DNA of 45,385 bases from Acidobacteriota bacterium (GCA_947470805.1 CANIVU010000071.1:1-45385); one strand, 5' to 3'. Positions 24,701 through 33,134 are shown, counted from the stretch's first letter. Notes: generated by a model from the letters alone, not told the origin. Numbers and translations: made by a program.

Positions 24701-26910
24701 ATCTGGAAGCGCGGGAAGCCGTCGAGGGATGTGGGTGGCGGGATGAGTTTGTAGGTTGCGCAGTCGATGAGGCGGGGGACGCCGGCGCTATCGACGAAGA
24801 GGAGTGAGTCAGAGTTGGAGCTGAACTGGAGCGCAACGATGGGAAATGCGATGGAGACGGCAACGTCCTTGTCCCTGCCGGGGTGCCAACCTAAGCCACG
24901 GTATTCACCGATGGAGCGTTCCCACTCGAAGTTGATCTCGCCGTCCTGAGACGCACAATAGGCGACGACGTTGCCATCGGGCGAGACGGCGAGAAGATCG
25001 TAGTCATTTTCCCCTCCAAAGGTGTGGCTACCGATTGTTCCGGCGAGCTTGTCCCAGATCTGGAGGTAATCGAGGAGACAAAGCCGGCCATTGCGGGCCA
25101 CGGAAAGTGGACGTCCGATGGGGCCATTTGTGGACGGCTGACAGGGGGTGCCGCCAGGGCAATCCCAACTCCAGATGCCGCCCTCCGCATCAATGGTTTC
25201 GAGGGTCGAGGCGTCGAGGGGGAAGCGGGCAGCGCAGCCGGAGTGGTACGGGCCGATGGGCGAATGCAGATTCCAAATCGCCGCCAACTTCGCGGCGAGA
25301 GTCGGGGTTGGATGGATTGGCGCCGGGAGCGGGGGCGCGGACTCGAAGAGAGCTTCAAAGGTAATCGGCTGCCGGTTTGGTTCGGGCGGAGCGGCGGCGA
25401 GGGTTTGAAAATCGGGGAAGACGCCGGAATGGGGGACGGAGAGGGCGAGAATGGGCCATGGTTTGGATGTAAGGTTACGGGCGATGGCGGCGCGGGAGTA
25501 GGGGCTTTCGGGCTGAAAGCGGAGGGCGCGGGCATAGTGGGCGAGGGCTTCGGCGGGCTGGGCAGCGGCACCGGCCATGTCGCCGTATTTTTTCGCGGCG
25601 CGGAAGAGGAGAGACGAGAGGCGGAGATTGAGGGCGGCTTCGCGGGCGGCGGCCTGTTGTTTTTGTTGGGATTTTCCGATGAACTCGCGTTCGGCGGGGG
25701 TGGGGGGCTGTTGCGCGGCTTCGAGCCAGGTGAGGGCCTCGGGGAGTTCGGGGCCTTCGAGGAGGAGGCTGTCGGGCTTGTGCTGTTCGAGCCAGAGGAC
25801 GGCGCGTTGCTGGGTTTTGTTGAGATTGTCGAGGTACCACGAGGTGTTGGATTGGAGGACGGGCTCCAGGAGGCGATCGTGGGCGAGTTCGTACCACCAG
25901 TCTTTGCGGCGGGGTTCGATTCGGATGAGATGGGTTTGGAGGAAGGCTTCGACGACAGCGGTGGGGAGGGTGCCGGAGTGTTCGGGGCCTTGCTGGACCT
26001 GGCCGCGGGTTTGGGCGGGGGTGATGAGTTCTTTGTGAAACCAGTCGCGAATGGCGCGTTCGGGGAGGCGATGGGCGGTGGCGATATCGGCGACGGCGGA
26101 TGCGTAGTAGTCGCGGAGAGAGGATGTGATGTCGCCGAATTTGTCGATATCGACAGGGTCGATGGAGAGGTCGTCCGCGGGCATGCGGTCCCAGAGGCGG
26201 CGGCAGACGACCTGGAGGTGCATGGGTTCGATGAAGCCGGTTTCGTCGGCGAGGGCGGCGGTGAACTGATCGAGGGCGGCGGGCTGGAAGACGCGGCCGC
26301 CATTGCCGGCGGTACCGCGCATGGCGGAGGCGGCGTTGGAGCGCGAGAGAAGGCTGAGGCGGTAGCGGGCGCGGAGGTGGGTGGGGAGTTGGGTGAACCA
26401 GGGGAGGAGCGGGGCGAGGTAGTCTTCGCGGATGACGAGGAGGGCCCAGATGGAGGGGTTTTGGAGGAGCTCGGCGAGTTGGCGGAAGAACTCGGCGCGG
26501 CCTTGTGAATCGGCGGGGTTGAGGCGGAGGATTTCTTCGAATTGATCGAAGATGAGGAGGATGTTGTGGCGGCGGGGGCGGGCGGCGACGAAGGGGGCGA
26601 GTTCCTGCTCGGCGCCGTCCAGTTTCCAGCCGTTGATGGCGCTCCAGACGTAGCGGTTGGCTGTACTTCCGGCAGGGGGCTGGGTGTTGACGCGGGTGGG
26701 TTCCCAGATGTCGAAACGGGTGTTGAGTTCGGGGATGAGGCCGGCGTTTATTAGGGAGGACTTTCCGGCGCCGGAGGGGGAGAGGAGGAGGACGAGGCGT
26801 TCGGCGGTGAGGAGTTGGGAGAGTTCGATGATTTCGCGGTCGCGGCCGAAGATGGGGTTGTCGCGGGTGAGCGGGCGGGGGCCGACGAAGGGGTTGGGGA
26901 GGAGTGCCAT
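21697..26910 (-). CDS. STAND-type NTPase (nSTAND1-like) with WD40/beta-propeller tail, 1737 aa
   Basis: The N-terminus is the hallmark of the novel-STAND group: NPFVGPRPLTRDNPIFGRD (6-24), Walker A LSPSGAGKSS (K50) and Walker B ILLIFDQFEE (D122). A winged-helix-like helical region follows (about 200-370, with YELAHDRLLEPVL), then a TPR-like helix pair (AQPAEALAHYARALRFQPES), and from about residue 430 to the end many beta-propeller blades with SPDG/SPDS and LWD/IWN signatures. STAND proteins sense a ligand with the C-terminal repeats and oligomerise; many are defence or signalling switches. No effector domain precedes the NTPase, so any output must come from a partner. The upstream zinc-ribbon and OmpA genes are candidate partners, though a 313-base gap separates them. 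Confidence 0.88.
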   Translation of the reverse strand: MALLPNPFVGPRPLTRDNPIFGRDREIIELSQLLTAERLVLLLSPSGAGKSSLINAGLIPELNTRFDIWEPTRVNTQPPAGSTANRYVWSAINGWKLDGAEQELAPFVAARPRRHNILLIFDQFEEILRLNPADSQGRAEFFRQLAELLQNPSIWALLVIREDYLAPLLPWFTQLPTHLRARYRLSLLSRSNAASAMRGTAGNGGRVFQPAALDQFTAALADETGFIEPMHLQVVCRRLWDRMPADDLSIDPVDIDKFGDITSSLRDYYASAVADIATAHRLPERAIRDWFHKELITPAQTRGQVQQGPEHSGTLPTAVVEAFLQTHLIRIEPRRKDWWYELAHDRLLEPVLQSNTSWYLDNLNKTQQRAVLWLEQHKPDSLLLEGPELPEALTWLEAAQQPPTPAEREFIGKSQQKQQAAAREAALNLRLSSLLFRAAKKYGDMAGAAAQPAEALAHYARALRFQPESPYSRAAIARNLTSKPWPILALSVPHSGVFPDFQTLAAAPPEPNRQPITFEALFESAPPLPAPIHPTPTLAAKLAAIWNLHSPIGPYHSGCAARFPLDASTLETIDAEGGIWSWDCPGGTPCQPSTNGPIGRPLSVARNGRLCLLDYLQIWDKLAGTIGSHTFGGENDYDLLAVSPDGNVVAYCASQDGEINFEWERSIGEYRGLGWHPGRDKDVAVSIAFPIVALQFSSNSDSLLFVDSAGVPRLIDCATYKLIPPPTSLDGFPRFQIESPDGTRRLTVPLLADNQAILTDLSGTPVCETITLRGRILDVAFSHDSRFFVIVESNAPSIQLRHAANGAPAGDPFLHVNVLAISPDQNLALLQVPGRNPILHDAVTGAAIGVPLSQPDSVRFNSTGSHFVTLSNGTAQAWDTASGAAYRPSVSVSPDPEASLHLSHDGTKLLGPRGAWSLDNGAFTAISQFALQPELVVWDAAGAFALVGNSYDLSIENRGNSGFKHYVVRRDISQSGGESREILLDAEPAALALSPDSRHFVVVTEAGTARRFSSDSFAPAGPPVQAFAIPRSAALSPDGHTAVIVSPHGAVVVLNLETGQQVYRELSFTNVTSAAFDTSGDCLILSFLAAPPQLWSLTLPAQLPTQYPDPLLAIAPDTSFVLTLSPTGAWQRRDRQSGIPSGPASRCAGTILAATFSNDSRLLFTQTPNTLHTWTLEATPQLHRRVALPAPQSHCFSPDGNLLAAITKTGAWICNLHSPEPTAKPLPVAGRPIAFSPDNRWILWAPDDFATNIPPEIYDVDTLQPLKVELTHPRRDSHRYGQFVPLRHAAFDSDPRRVLTATEEEVRLWSIARDPLPQSISLTHDAPIRRHLFDPDSNLLVALTENGFLHVWDWPLLTPAAPPIRVAPDRAVMAALADKRLQLIRSTGTPATVTLTDPSGRHTLTQSEDGTHHFTFSADIPASPAPIHNSAIHPSGLYQAAGEQCGLVKIFETGSDAPRPITIQHQGPIVDLDFNPAGDCLLSASEDGTVHLTRFPDGVPYAPPIVLSSNLRIVNSPPTIERHPDAAPYAPAIRYARFAPTGRLFFIHAEDGSVGIWNAETATPLYPPLKHEQYIVRAAFSPDGKLIATVGAANAQQQPNFRLWDTASGLPLGTWQLEWTYPQQITFSPDSTGVIYHSQGNDTIYIHRIFADSGSPADTALLADLAEAIAGLAVNDDGDCEPLPDQHARLQETAARIASGDGVFAEFVRRFLPEAVWQQSAPRESAAPPHTGNPQKN

Positions 26911-27223
26911 GGGGTCAGGATTTCCTGTTTTGTTTTCGGGGTGGCACGGGTTTTATTGGGTTGAGTGTATCGGATTCGGTGGTTTGTTGGGGTTTTGTTT
27001 CTGGCTTCTGATTCCGTGCTCCCCATTCCCGGGGTGCCTGGCACCCACCTTCGCCCTGCGGGCTTCGGCCGGCAAGCACGGGGAGAGAGTTTTGGTCGGG
27101 GAGGTTGCGTCGGACGAGCCCGATGCCAGGCACCGAACGGTGTTACGGTGGGTTGGGTTGCGTTTCTTCTTCTTTGCCTCTCCCCTTACCCTCCCCGGAC
27201 GTTTCCCTTTTTCTCTGCGCTTC
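26911..27223. other. Intergenic region upstream of the STAND gene
   Basis: These 313 bases between the STAND start and the stop of the zinc-ribbon gene hold the palindrome pair at 27033-27134 and a short GCCC/GGGC hairpin near 27052-27062. Any STAND promoter must lie here unless it is read from the upstream operon. No gene is supported. Confidence 0.5.
27033..27134. repeat. Paired REP-like palindromes (GGTGCCTGGCACC type)
   Basis: GGTGCCTGGCACC at 27033-27045 is a 13-base palindrome with a one-base centre. GATGCCAGGCACC at 27122-27134 is nearly its reverse complement. The two are about 90 bases apart in inverted orientation, like a REP doublet. A third, interrupted copy lies at 45219-45229. 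Confidence 0.7.
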
Positions 27224-29668
27224 TTAGTTCACCGGGGCGGGCTTGCCGGCCATGGTCCACATGGCTTCCAGGCCGTACCAGTAGGCCTGGTTGCCGGAGC
27301 CGGCGTAGCGGATGACCGCCGTTATCCATGAGCACGGGAAGTCTGTGCCGTCGCCGCCGGTGGCGGTGTATTCGCCCTTTGCTATGAGCGCCTTCATGCG
27401 CTCCGCGTTGATCATCCGGTAGCCGATCGCTCCCAATTTGGGGCTCTTCACCGGCGCGAAATCCGTCTTCGCATCATCGAACAGGATCGATGAATCCTGG
27501 CGCTTGGGGGTGAATTTGCCCTTGGTGTCCTTGGTGCCTTGCGGCGTCAGAGTGAAGTTCTTGACGCACTTGGAACAGTTGTACGGCTGATTGAAGGTGC
27601 AGTCCCGGTGGGCCTGGGAGAAGTTGAAGTTCTGGAGATACAGGCCGACACCGGCGCCCATGTTCCATTTGGCGGAGGCGATGGGTTCCGGGTTGGGCCG
27701 CACTGTGTCGCCCTTGGCGGTGTAGGGGATGCCGGCGTGCATCTCGTAGTCGCGCATCTTGCCGTTTTTATCCTTCATCTTCACGGGTGCGTCGAAGAAG
27801 GTCTTTTGCGTGAGGCCCCAGCCGCGGCTGGCGCTCCAGCGGGTCGGGTCTGTGAGTTGCTCCTTGAAGATGGACTTGTCCCCGCCTTTGCCGTTCTGCC
27901 AGTCGATGCCGATGGTGACGTATTCGCGGCCGCCGAACTTCATGGTGTGTTTGGCGCCGGATTCGTGGACGAAGATGAAGTGGAGGATTTCGATGGGGGA
28001 GTTGTTGCGGTCGCGGATGACGGTTTTGCCGTTGACGGTGGTGGGCGTTTTGAGATCGTCGACGAGGACGCGGATGGTTTCGTCGACGCCTTTGGAGTCG
28101 AGGGGTTCGATCTCCTCGTCCATGGGGAGCCAGAAGACGCCGCGGCCGGCGAGTTCACCGGTCCAGACCATTTGGCGGATGATGCGGGCGGTGGCGGGGT
28201 CGACTTTGCCGAATTCGCGAAGCTCCATGCGGTAGGAATCGAAGAGTTTGGTGCCTTCGGTGGCGGGGTCGCTGGCCTCTTTCTGATAGACCTCGAGGGT
28301 GGTCTTGATCATGTCGAGGTTGTCCCGGAAGGCTTTCCAGTCTTCCGGGGGCGGGACGTTCTTTTCGGCCCAGGACGCCTGGAGCGCGGCGGCACGGAGG
28401 GGGAGGGCGACGGCGGCGCCGGCTTTCTTGAGGTCGGCATCCTCCTTGAGGAGTTTCTTCGTGGACGCGATGGCGTTGGCGCGGTCGCCCTGGTAGTTGT
28501 TCTGGGGGCCGCCGGTGAGCTTGACGTTGTAGTGGGATGTGGGCCGGTGGGCCAACTGCATGATGAGTTGGGTGGCGTCGGAGGTCTCCACTTCGAGGTG
28601 GCCGATGAGCTCGAGGAGAGCGGTGTAGGCGTCGTCGCGTTTTTTGATGCGATCGCGGGCGACCTTGATTTTGCCGGGGAGGGCGGAGAGTTTCTGTTCG
28701 ATCTGATCGATTTGCTGCTTTTCCTTGATGATTTCGGCGTTGATTTCGGAGATCTGTTTTTCGATCTCCTTGATCTTCTCTTCGAGGCCGGCGATTTCCT
28801 GTTTGGCGGCTTCGGGGTCGGCGGCGGTGGAGAGGCCGACTTTGAGGGACTGGATTTTCTTTTTGATGGAGGGGAGGGTGACGGTGGTGGCGGTGTCGGC
28901 GGCGCTCTTGGCGGCTTTGCGTTTAGCTTTGAGGGCGGCGAGATCGGTGGTGAGCTGGAGGCGTTGGGCTTCGAGGGAATCGAGATCGCTTTCCGAGCCG
29001 GCCTTGCCGCTGGACATGCTGGCTTCCCAAAGTTTGGCCCAGTCTTCGAGGCTCTTGCGGGCCGTGGTGAGGCCGGCGGACCACAGTTGGGCGCGGTTGA
29101 AGGCGATGGAGGGGTTCTTCATGTTCCGGTAATAGATGGGGCCATCGCCGGCGGCTTCGGCAGCCTTTTTGACGGTGGCCATATCTTCGGAGGTCATGAA
29201 GCCGTAGTGGTCGCTTAGGTGCCGTTTGAGATCGAGGACGCCGGAGAGGACGGAGAGGGTGAATTCTCCCGCCTTGTCGGCAGCGGCTTCGCGGCCGTGG
29301 GAGTAGAAGCCGAGGCGCATGAGGTCGCGCTGGAGCTCGGCGACGTAGCGGGCGTTCTGGTGCATGGGTTCGGGGTGGCCGGTGACCTGTTCCCAGGTTT
29401 GGGATTCGTCGGAGTCGCCAAAGGTGAGGGTGAAGCCGCCGTAGGGGGGGACGGGGAGGACGATGCCGGTGGGGATGGCGTCCTTGGCGGAGGGGGCGAC
29501 GGGGGCGGTGGTTTCGAGCTCGACGATTTCGAGCTTGCCTTCCTTGCAGACCGGACAAGTGGAGCCTTGGACCATGTCGGCGGGCTTGTCCTTCAACAGG
29601 AACATGGCGTGGAAGCTGCACTTGGTGTTGCGGCAGAAGAAGTAGTCGGCTTTTTGGGCGGTGGCCAT
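27224..29668 (-). CDS. Zinc-ribbon, coiled-coil protein of unknown function, 814 aa
   Basis: I do not recognise the whole protein. It begins with a four-cysteine zinc ribbon (C12, C17, C38, C41), followed by a segment resembling a peptidoglycan-binding helix bundle (YVAELQRDLMRLGFYS, near 110). A strong coiled coil (about 215-360) is rich in Lys/Glu/Ile heptads. The long C-terminal region has LHFIFVHESGAKHTMKFGGR and a second cysteine cluster (CTFNQPYNCSKC). There is no signal peptide. Only three bases separate its ATG from the OmpA-type gene upstream, so the two are co-transcribed and probably work together, perhaps at the cell wall. The C-terminal region could be an enzyme, but no catalytic motif is clear. 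Confidence 0.75.
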   Translation of the reverse strand: MATAQKADYFFCRNTKCSFHAMFLLKDKPADMVQGSTCPVCKEGKLEIVELETTAPVAPSAKDAIPTGIVLPVPPYGGFTLTFGDSDESQTWEQVTGHPEPMHQNARYVAELQRDLMRLGFYSHGREAAADKAGEFTLSVLSGVLDLKRHLSDHYGFMTSEDMATVKKAAEAAGDGPIYYRNMKNPSIAFNRAQLWSAGLTTARKSLEDWAKLWEASMSSGKAGSESDLDSLEAQRLQLTTDLAALKAKRKAAKSAADTATTVTLPSIKKKIQSLKVGLSTAADPEAAKQEIAGLEEKIKEIEKQISEINAEIIKEKQQIDQIEQKLSALPGKIKVARDRIKKRDDAYTALLELIGHLEVETSDATQLIMQLAHRPTSHYNVKLTGGPQNNYQGDRANAIASTKKLLKEDADLKKAGAAVALPLRAAALQASWAEKNVPPPEDWKAFRDNLDMIKTTLEVYQKEASDPATEGTKLFDSYRMELREFGKVDPATARIIRQMVWTGELAGRGVFWLPMDEEIEPLDSKGVDETIRVLVDDLKTPTTVNGKTVIRDRNNSPIEILHFIFVHESGAKHTMKFGGREYVTIGIDWQNGKGGDKSIFKEQLTDPTRWSASRGWGLTQKTFFDAPVKMKDKNGKMRDYEMHAGIPYTAKGDTVRPNPEPIASAKWNMGAGVGLYLQNFNFSQAHRDCTFNQPYNCSKCVKNFTLTPQGTKDTKGKFTPKRQDSSILFDDAKTDFAPVKSPKLGAIGYRMINAERMKALIAKGEYTATGGDGTDFPCSWITAVIRYAGSGNQAYWYGLEAMWTMAGKPAPVN

Positions 29669-29671
29669 GAT

Positions 29672-31084
29672 TTAGGGTTCCTCGGCGCCGAAGATTTCGT
29701 CGAGCGCGGCTGTGAGTTCTGCGATTAGATCCGCGCTGGCGCGGCCGTTTTTGCTTCCCGGTTCTTCGGGGAAGGGGAAGGGCGAGACGCTGTCCAATTC
29801 GCTTACCTTGTCATGCGTATAAAAGTCGTAACCATTGCCAAAGAAAACACTTTTTTCTTCGCCGGTTTCGAGGGCGACGGCGCCGCGGGGCATGAGGGTG
29901 TTGATGACGCCCTCTTTGTCGGTGGTCGCCTCCTTCTCGGCATCGGAGACGACGAGGGTGAAGGGTTTCAGATCCACGGGGTGGCCGAGGTGGTCGACGA
30001 TTTTGACGAGGAGGGGGACGGCGCCGTGGAGGCGTTCGCAGGCGCTATCCATGATGAGTCGCTGGTAGAAGCGGCAGGCGAAGGTGTCGTGGGTTTGGGC
30101 CCATTCGCGGCGTTCGGCTTGGAAGCTGCGGCGCTGGGCGGCGTCAGAGTAGAGGCGGGTTTTGCAGAGTGCGGTGCCTTCGTTGGTGCGGGGGCAGGGC
30201 CATTTCTTGGGGGGCGTTTCGACGTTGGCGCGGAAGAAGTAGACGACGATGCGGCGGTTGGGTGTGTTTTCCTGATTGCGGGCTTCGCGTTGGGAGGGGG
30301 CCTGGAAGGCCGTGTTTTCGGCGGCGGAGAAGAGGAGAACGGGGTTGAACTCGCCGCAGCCCTGGTAGTCACCTTTGCCTTTGGGGTCGGCGCCGCGGCT
30401 GAGGAAGCCGGTTTTGGGGATGGAGAACGTGGCGCCGTCGTCGCCGGTGCAGAGGTGGTCCATGTAGCTGAGGAAGAGCTGTTTGCGGGTGATGGGGCCG
30501 GCGATGCCATCGGCGAGGAGTTGGTGGTCCTTTTGAAAATTGCGGATGGCGGCGGTGGTGATGGGGCCTTGGACGCCATCGATGGGTCCGGTGTCGTAGC
30601 CGAGGGTGGCGAGGATGGTTTGGATTTCGCTGGTGCGCCAGTGATCTTCGCCGTGGGGTTGGGAGTAGAGGGCTTCCCACATGGCGGCATTGCGGGTGAT
30701 GACGGCGTAGACGGCTTCGGCGCGGCGGCCGCTGAGACGTTTGTTGTATTCGTCGTTGCCGACGGGGTCGGCGTGTCCGAAGACGGAGATGGGGGCGTCG
30801 GGGAGGAGTTGGTGGAGCTGGCCGAGGGCGACGAATTCTTCGCGGGCGGCGGGGGTGATGAAAGAGGAATCGAAGTGGAAGCGCGGGTCGTCGAGACGCC
30901 AGCAGCCGATGGGTTCGAGGGGGAGCCGGAGGGTGTTCTTTTCGCTCTTCGTGGCGGGCGCGACAAGGACGGTTTGGGGGGGATCCCTTAAGACTTCGGC
31001 TGTGAGGCCACCTTCGGATACGTGGTGGAGTTTAGCGCGTTCGTGACTTGTCTCGTCCGGAGTTTGGTCTAATTCCGGAGGCAT
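29672..31084 (-). CDS. OmpA-like plus peptidoglycan-binding domain protein, 470 aa
   Basis: The order is: a short N-terminal region without signal peptide; an OmpA-type domain (FHFDSSFITPAAREEFVALG, then VFGHADPVGNDEYNKRLSGR); a PG_binding_1-like domain (IQTILATLGYDTGPIDGVQG, then TAAIRNFQKDHQLLADGIAG). A C-terminal region follows with YFFRANVETPPKKWPCPR, CKTRLYSDAAQRRSF and DTFACRFYQRLIMDSACERL, which I associate with OmpA-type proteins encoded near contractile-injection or VgrG loci. No such genes are visible here. Translation probably starts at the ATG at 31084, 20 bases after the glycosyltransferase stop; a much longer upstream open frame is only the antisense-rich shadow of that gene. 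It is tightly linked to the zinc-ribbon gene. Confidence 0.8.
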   Translation of the reverse strand: MPPELDQTPDETSHERAKLHHVSEGGLTAEVLRDPPQTVLVAPATKSEKNTLRLPLEPIGCWRLDDPRFHFDSSFITPAAREEFVALGQLHQLLPDAPISVFGHADPVGNDEYNKRLSGRRAEAVYAVITRNAAMWEALYSQPHGEDHWRTSEIQTILATLGYDTGPIDGVQGPITTAAIRNFQKDHQLLADGIAGPITRKQLFLSYMDHLCTGDDGATFSIPKTGFLSRGADPKGKGDYQGCGEFNPVLLFSAAENTAFQAPSQREARNQENTPNRRIVVYFFRANVETPPKKWPCPRTNEGTALCKTRLYSDAAQRRSFQAERREWAQTHDTFACRFYQRLIMDSACERLHGAVPLLVKIVDHLGHPVDLKPFTLVVSDAEKEATTDKEGVINTLMPRGAVALETGEEKSVFFGNGYDFYTHDKVSELDSVSPFPFPEEPGSKNGRASADLIAELTAALDEIFGAEEP

Positions 31085-31104
31085 TCGATGAAGATAGCAC
31101 AGGG

Positions 31105-32295
31105 TTAGCCGAGGAGGCGGTTGTAGTGGTGGCCCATGGCTTCGAGGGAGTAGTGTTGTTCGACCTCGCGGCGGGCGCGGGCGGCGAGTGTGGTGGTGAT
31201 TTCCGGGCTCGAAAGGAGGCGGGTGAGGGATTCGACGAGGGAATGGGGGCGGGTTGGATGGTAGGTGAGGCAGGTGACGCCGTCCTGGACGAGGGGGGAG
31301 TCCGCGTGGTTGGCGGCGACGGGGAGGCCGTGGGCGTAGGCTTCCATGAGGACGAGGGCGACGGGTTCGGGGTTGATGGAGTAGAAGAAGAGGGCGTCGT
31401 GTTGGGCGTAGAGGGCGGGGAGCTGGGCGCGGGGGACGGGGGGGCGGAGGGACACGGCATCGGCGAGGTTGGCGGTGGCGATGAGATCGTCGATGAGGCG
31501 GCGGTAGGTGGGTTCGCCTTGCGCGGCGATGGCGGTGAGGGTGAGTTGGGGGAAGCGTTGGCGGAGGAGGGGGAGCGCGGCGAGGAGGAGGTGGAGACCT
31601 TTTTCGGGGGTGAGGCGGCCGACCCAGAGGAGGCGCTGTTGGTTTGCGGCGGCAGGGCGTTGGGGGAGGGGCGGCAGGGGGATGCCGAAGTAGATGGTGT
31701 GGGCGGCTTGCGGGGAGAGACCGGCGTGGATGGCGTCGGCGCGCCAACGATCGCTGGCGAAGATGGCGCAGCGGATTTGCGCGGCATTGGCGGGGCGATA
31801 GTGGAACGGGTGGAGCGGACGGCAGCGGGGCAGCCACCACCAGGAGGGCCGGAGTTCTTCGGCGAGTGCGGCGAGGGAGAGGACGGCGACGCGGGGATGG
31901 CGGGCGAGGGCGAGGGCGAGCATGCCGCGGACGTTGGTATCGACGCAGACGAGGACGACGTCGTAGCGGGAGGGATCGGTGAGGCGGGATTCGGCCCAGC
32001 GGAGGTTTTGGATGGCGGCGTGGTGGTTTTGGAAGAGGGCGGAGAGGGTGAGGCGGAGGCCGGCGGGTATGCGTTGGCGCCAGCGGAGGAGGAGGGGAGA
32101 GCGTTGGACGGCGGCGATCCAGGCGGGCGTCGGGGGCACGGACGGGGCGAGCGGAGTGTCGTTTTCCTGGTAAATACGCGCTTCCACATCCCAATCGAGT
32201 TGTTGGAGCTGGGTGACCAGATCGAGGAGGGCGAGTTGGAGACCGCCGACGAATTGCGGCTCGACGACGGGGGCGAGCAGCAGGAGGCGCTTCAT
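31105..32295 (-). CDS. GT4-family glycosyltransferase, 396 aa
   Basis: This is a GT-B fold enzyme. It has an N-terminal acceptor domain (LLLLAPVVEPQFVGGLQLAL), a linker, then the donor domain with LLWVGRLTPEKGLHLLLAAL and the EPVALVLMEAYAHGLPV motif, in which Glu residues contact the nucleotide sugar. There is no signal peptide. Its ATG overlaps the BKACE stop by four bases, linking it in translation to BKACE and the NeuD-type acyltransferase. That context suggests transfer of an acylated or amino sugar to a glycan; the donor and acceptor are unknown. Confidence 0.88.
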   Translation of the reverse strand: MKRLLLLAPVVEPQFVGGLQLALLDLVTQLQQLDWDVEARIYQENDTPLAPSVPPTPAWIAAVQRSPLLLRWRQRIPAGLRLTLSALFQNHHAAIQNLRWAESRLTDPSRYDVVLVCVDTNVRGMLALALARHPRVAVLSLAALAEELRPSWWWLPRCRPLHPFHYRPANAAQIRCAIFASDRWRADAIHAGLSPQAAHTIYFGIPLPPLPQRPAAANQQRLLWVGRLTPEKGLHLLLAALPLLRQRFPQLTLTAIAAQGEPTYRRLIDDLIATANLADAVSLRPPVPRAQLPALYAQHDALFFYSINPEPVALVLMEAYAHGLPVAANHADSPLVQDGVTCLTYHPTRPHSLVESLTRLLSSPEITTTLAARARREVEQHYSLEAMGHHYNRLLG

Positions 32296-33134
32296 GGCAG
32301 GCCGAGGAGCTGGCGTGTTTGCGCGGTGGAGGCGATGGGGCGGCCGAGGGCAGCGGCTACCGCCGCTGTGCGCTGGACGAGGGATTCGTTGGTGGCCGGT
32401 TGGGTTTTGGCGGCGTCGAGGAAGAGATTGTCTTCGAGGCCTGTGCGGGCGTGGCCGCCGAGGGTGAGGCCTAGGGCGTTCATCGAGAATTGGAAACGTC
32501 CGATGCCGGCGGCGGACCAGAAGGAGCCGGCGGGGAGGCGTTCGACCATCATGGCGAGGTTGAGGCCGGTGGCGGCGGAGGTGCCGAGGGAGCCGAGGAG
32601 GAGGTTGAAGACGAAGGGTTCGCGGAGGAGTTTTCGGCCGATGAGGTAGTGGGCGTAATCGATCATGCCGAAGTCGAAGATTTCGAGTTCAGGGACGATG
32701 CCGAGGCCGTTCATTTCCTGGGCGAGGCGCTGGATCATGGCGGGTTCGTTGACGGAGGCCTGTTGGGGGAAGTTGAGGGAGCCGAGGGTGAGGGAGGCGA
32801 GGTCGGGCTTGAGGGGGCCGTCGAGGCGGAGGGAGTCGCTGCGGTGTTCGAAGGATCGGTAGACGCGGCCGCTGGTGGTGACGCAGATGACGGCAGCGGG
32901 GATGGCGGCGCGGATGCCGCGGGTCATTTCGGCGTAGAGTTCGCGTTCGTAGGTGGGATCTTCGTTGGCGTCGCGGGCGTGGATGTGGAAGATGCGGGCG
33001 CCGGCGGCGTGGCAGCGGGCGGCGTCGGCGATGATTTCGGCGGTGGTGATGGGGACGGCGGGGTTGTCTTTTTTGCGGGGCACCATGCCGGTGAGGGCGA
33101 GGTTGATGACGACGGGGGTGGTGAGGTCGATCAT
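32292..33134 (-). CDS. BKACE-family (DUF849) beta-keto acid cleavage enzyme, 280 aa
   Basis: The TIM-barrel family signature is clear: INLALTGMVPRKKDNPAVPI, the zinc ligands in FHIHARD (H50, H52), PELEIFDFGMIDYA, and GGHARTGLEDN near residue 230. BKACE enzymes condense a beta-keto acid with acetyl-CoA to give acetoacetate and a CoA ester; the founding member acts on 3-keto-5-aminohexanoate in lysine fermentation. Here no lysine fermentation genes are present. The gene overlaps by four bases both the NeuD-type acyltransferase before it and the glycosyltransferase after it. It may therefore supply an acyl-CoA or make a precursor for sugar decoration, which is inference. Confidence 0.88.
   Translation of the reverse strand: MIDLTTPVVINLALTGMVPRKKDNPAVPITTAEIIADAARCHAAGARIFHIHARDANEDPTYERELYAEMTRGIRAAIPAAVICVTTSGRVYRSFEHRSDSLRLDGPLKPDLASLTLGSLNFPQQASVNEPAMIQRLAQEMNGLGIVPELEIFDFGMIDYAHYLIGRKLLREPFVFNLLLGSLGTSAATGLNLAMMVERLPAGSFWSAAGIGRFQFSMNALGLTLGGHARTGLEDNLFLDAAKTQPATNESLVQRTAAVAAALGRPIASTAQTRQLLGLP

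Noticed and set aside
26911-27223. Rho-independent terminator before the STAND gene
   Set aside because: Hairpins are present, but none is followed by a run of T on the transcribed strand. They fit the palindrome family better.
27539-29218. Long plus-strand open frame (559 codons) opposite the zinc-ribbon protein gene
   Set aside because: It is rich in Gly, Asp and Val repeats, has no domain signature, and mirrors the high-GC third codon positions of the minus-strand gene. It is an antisense shadow.
31105-32194. N-terminal extension of the OmpA-type gene across the GT4 gene
   Set aside because: The extension is Pro/Arg-rich low-complexity sequence. The opposite-phase GT4 frame has full family motifs, and recognisable OmpA-type sequence begins only after the ATG at 31084.
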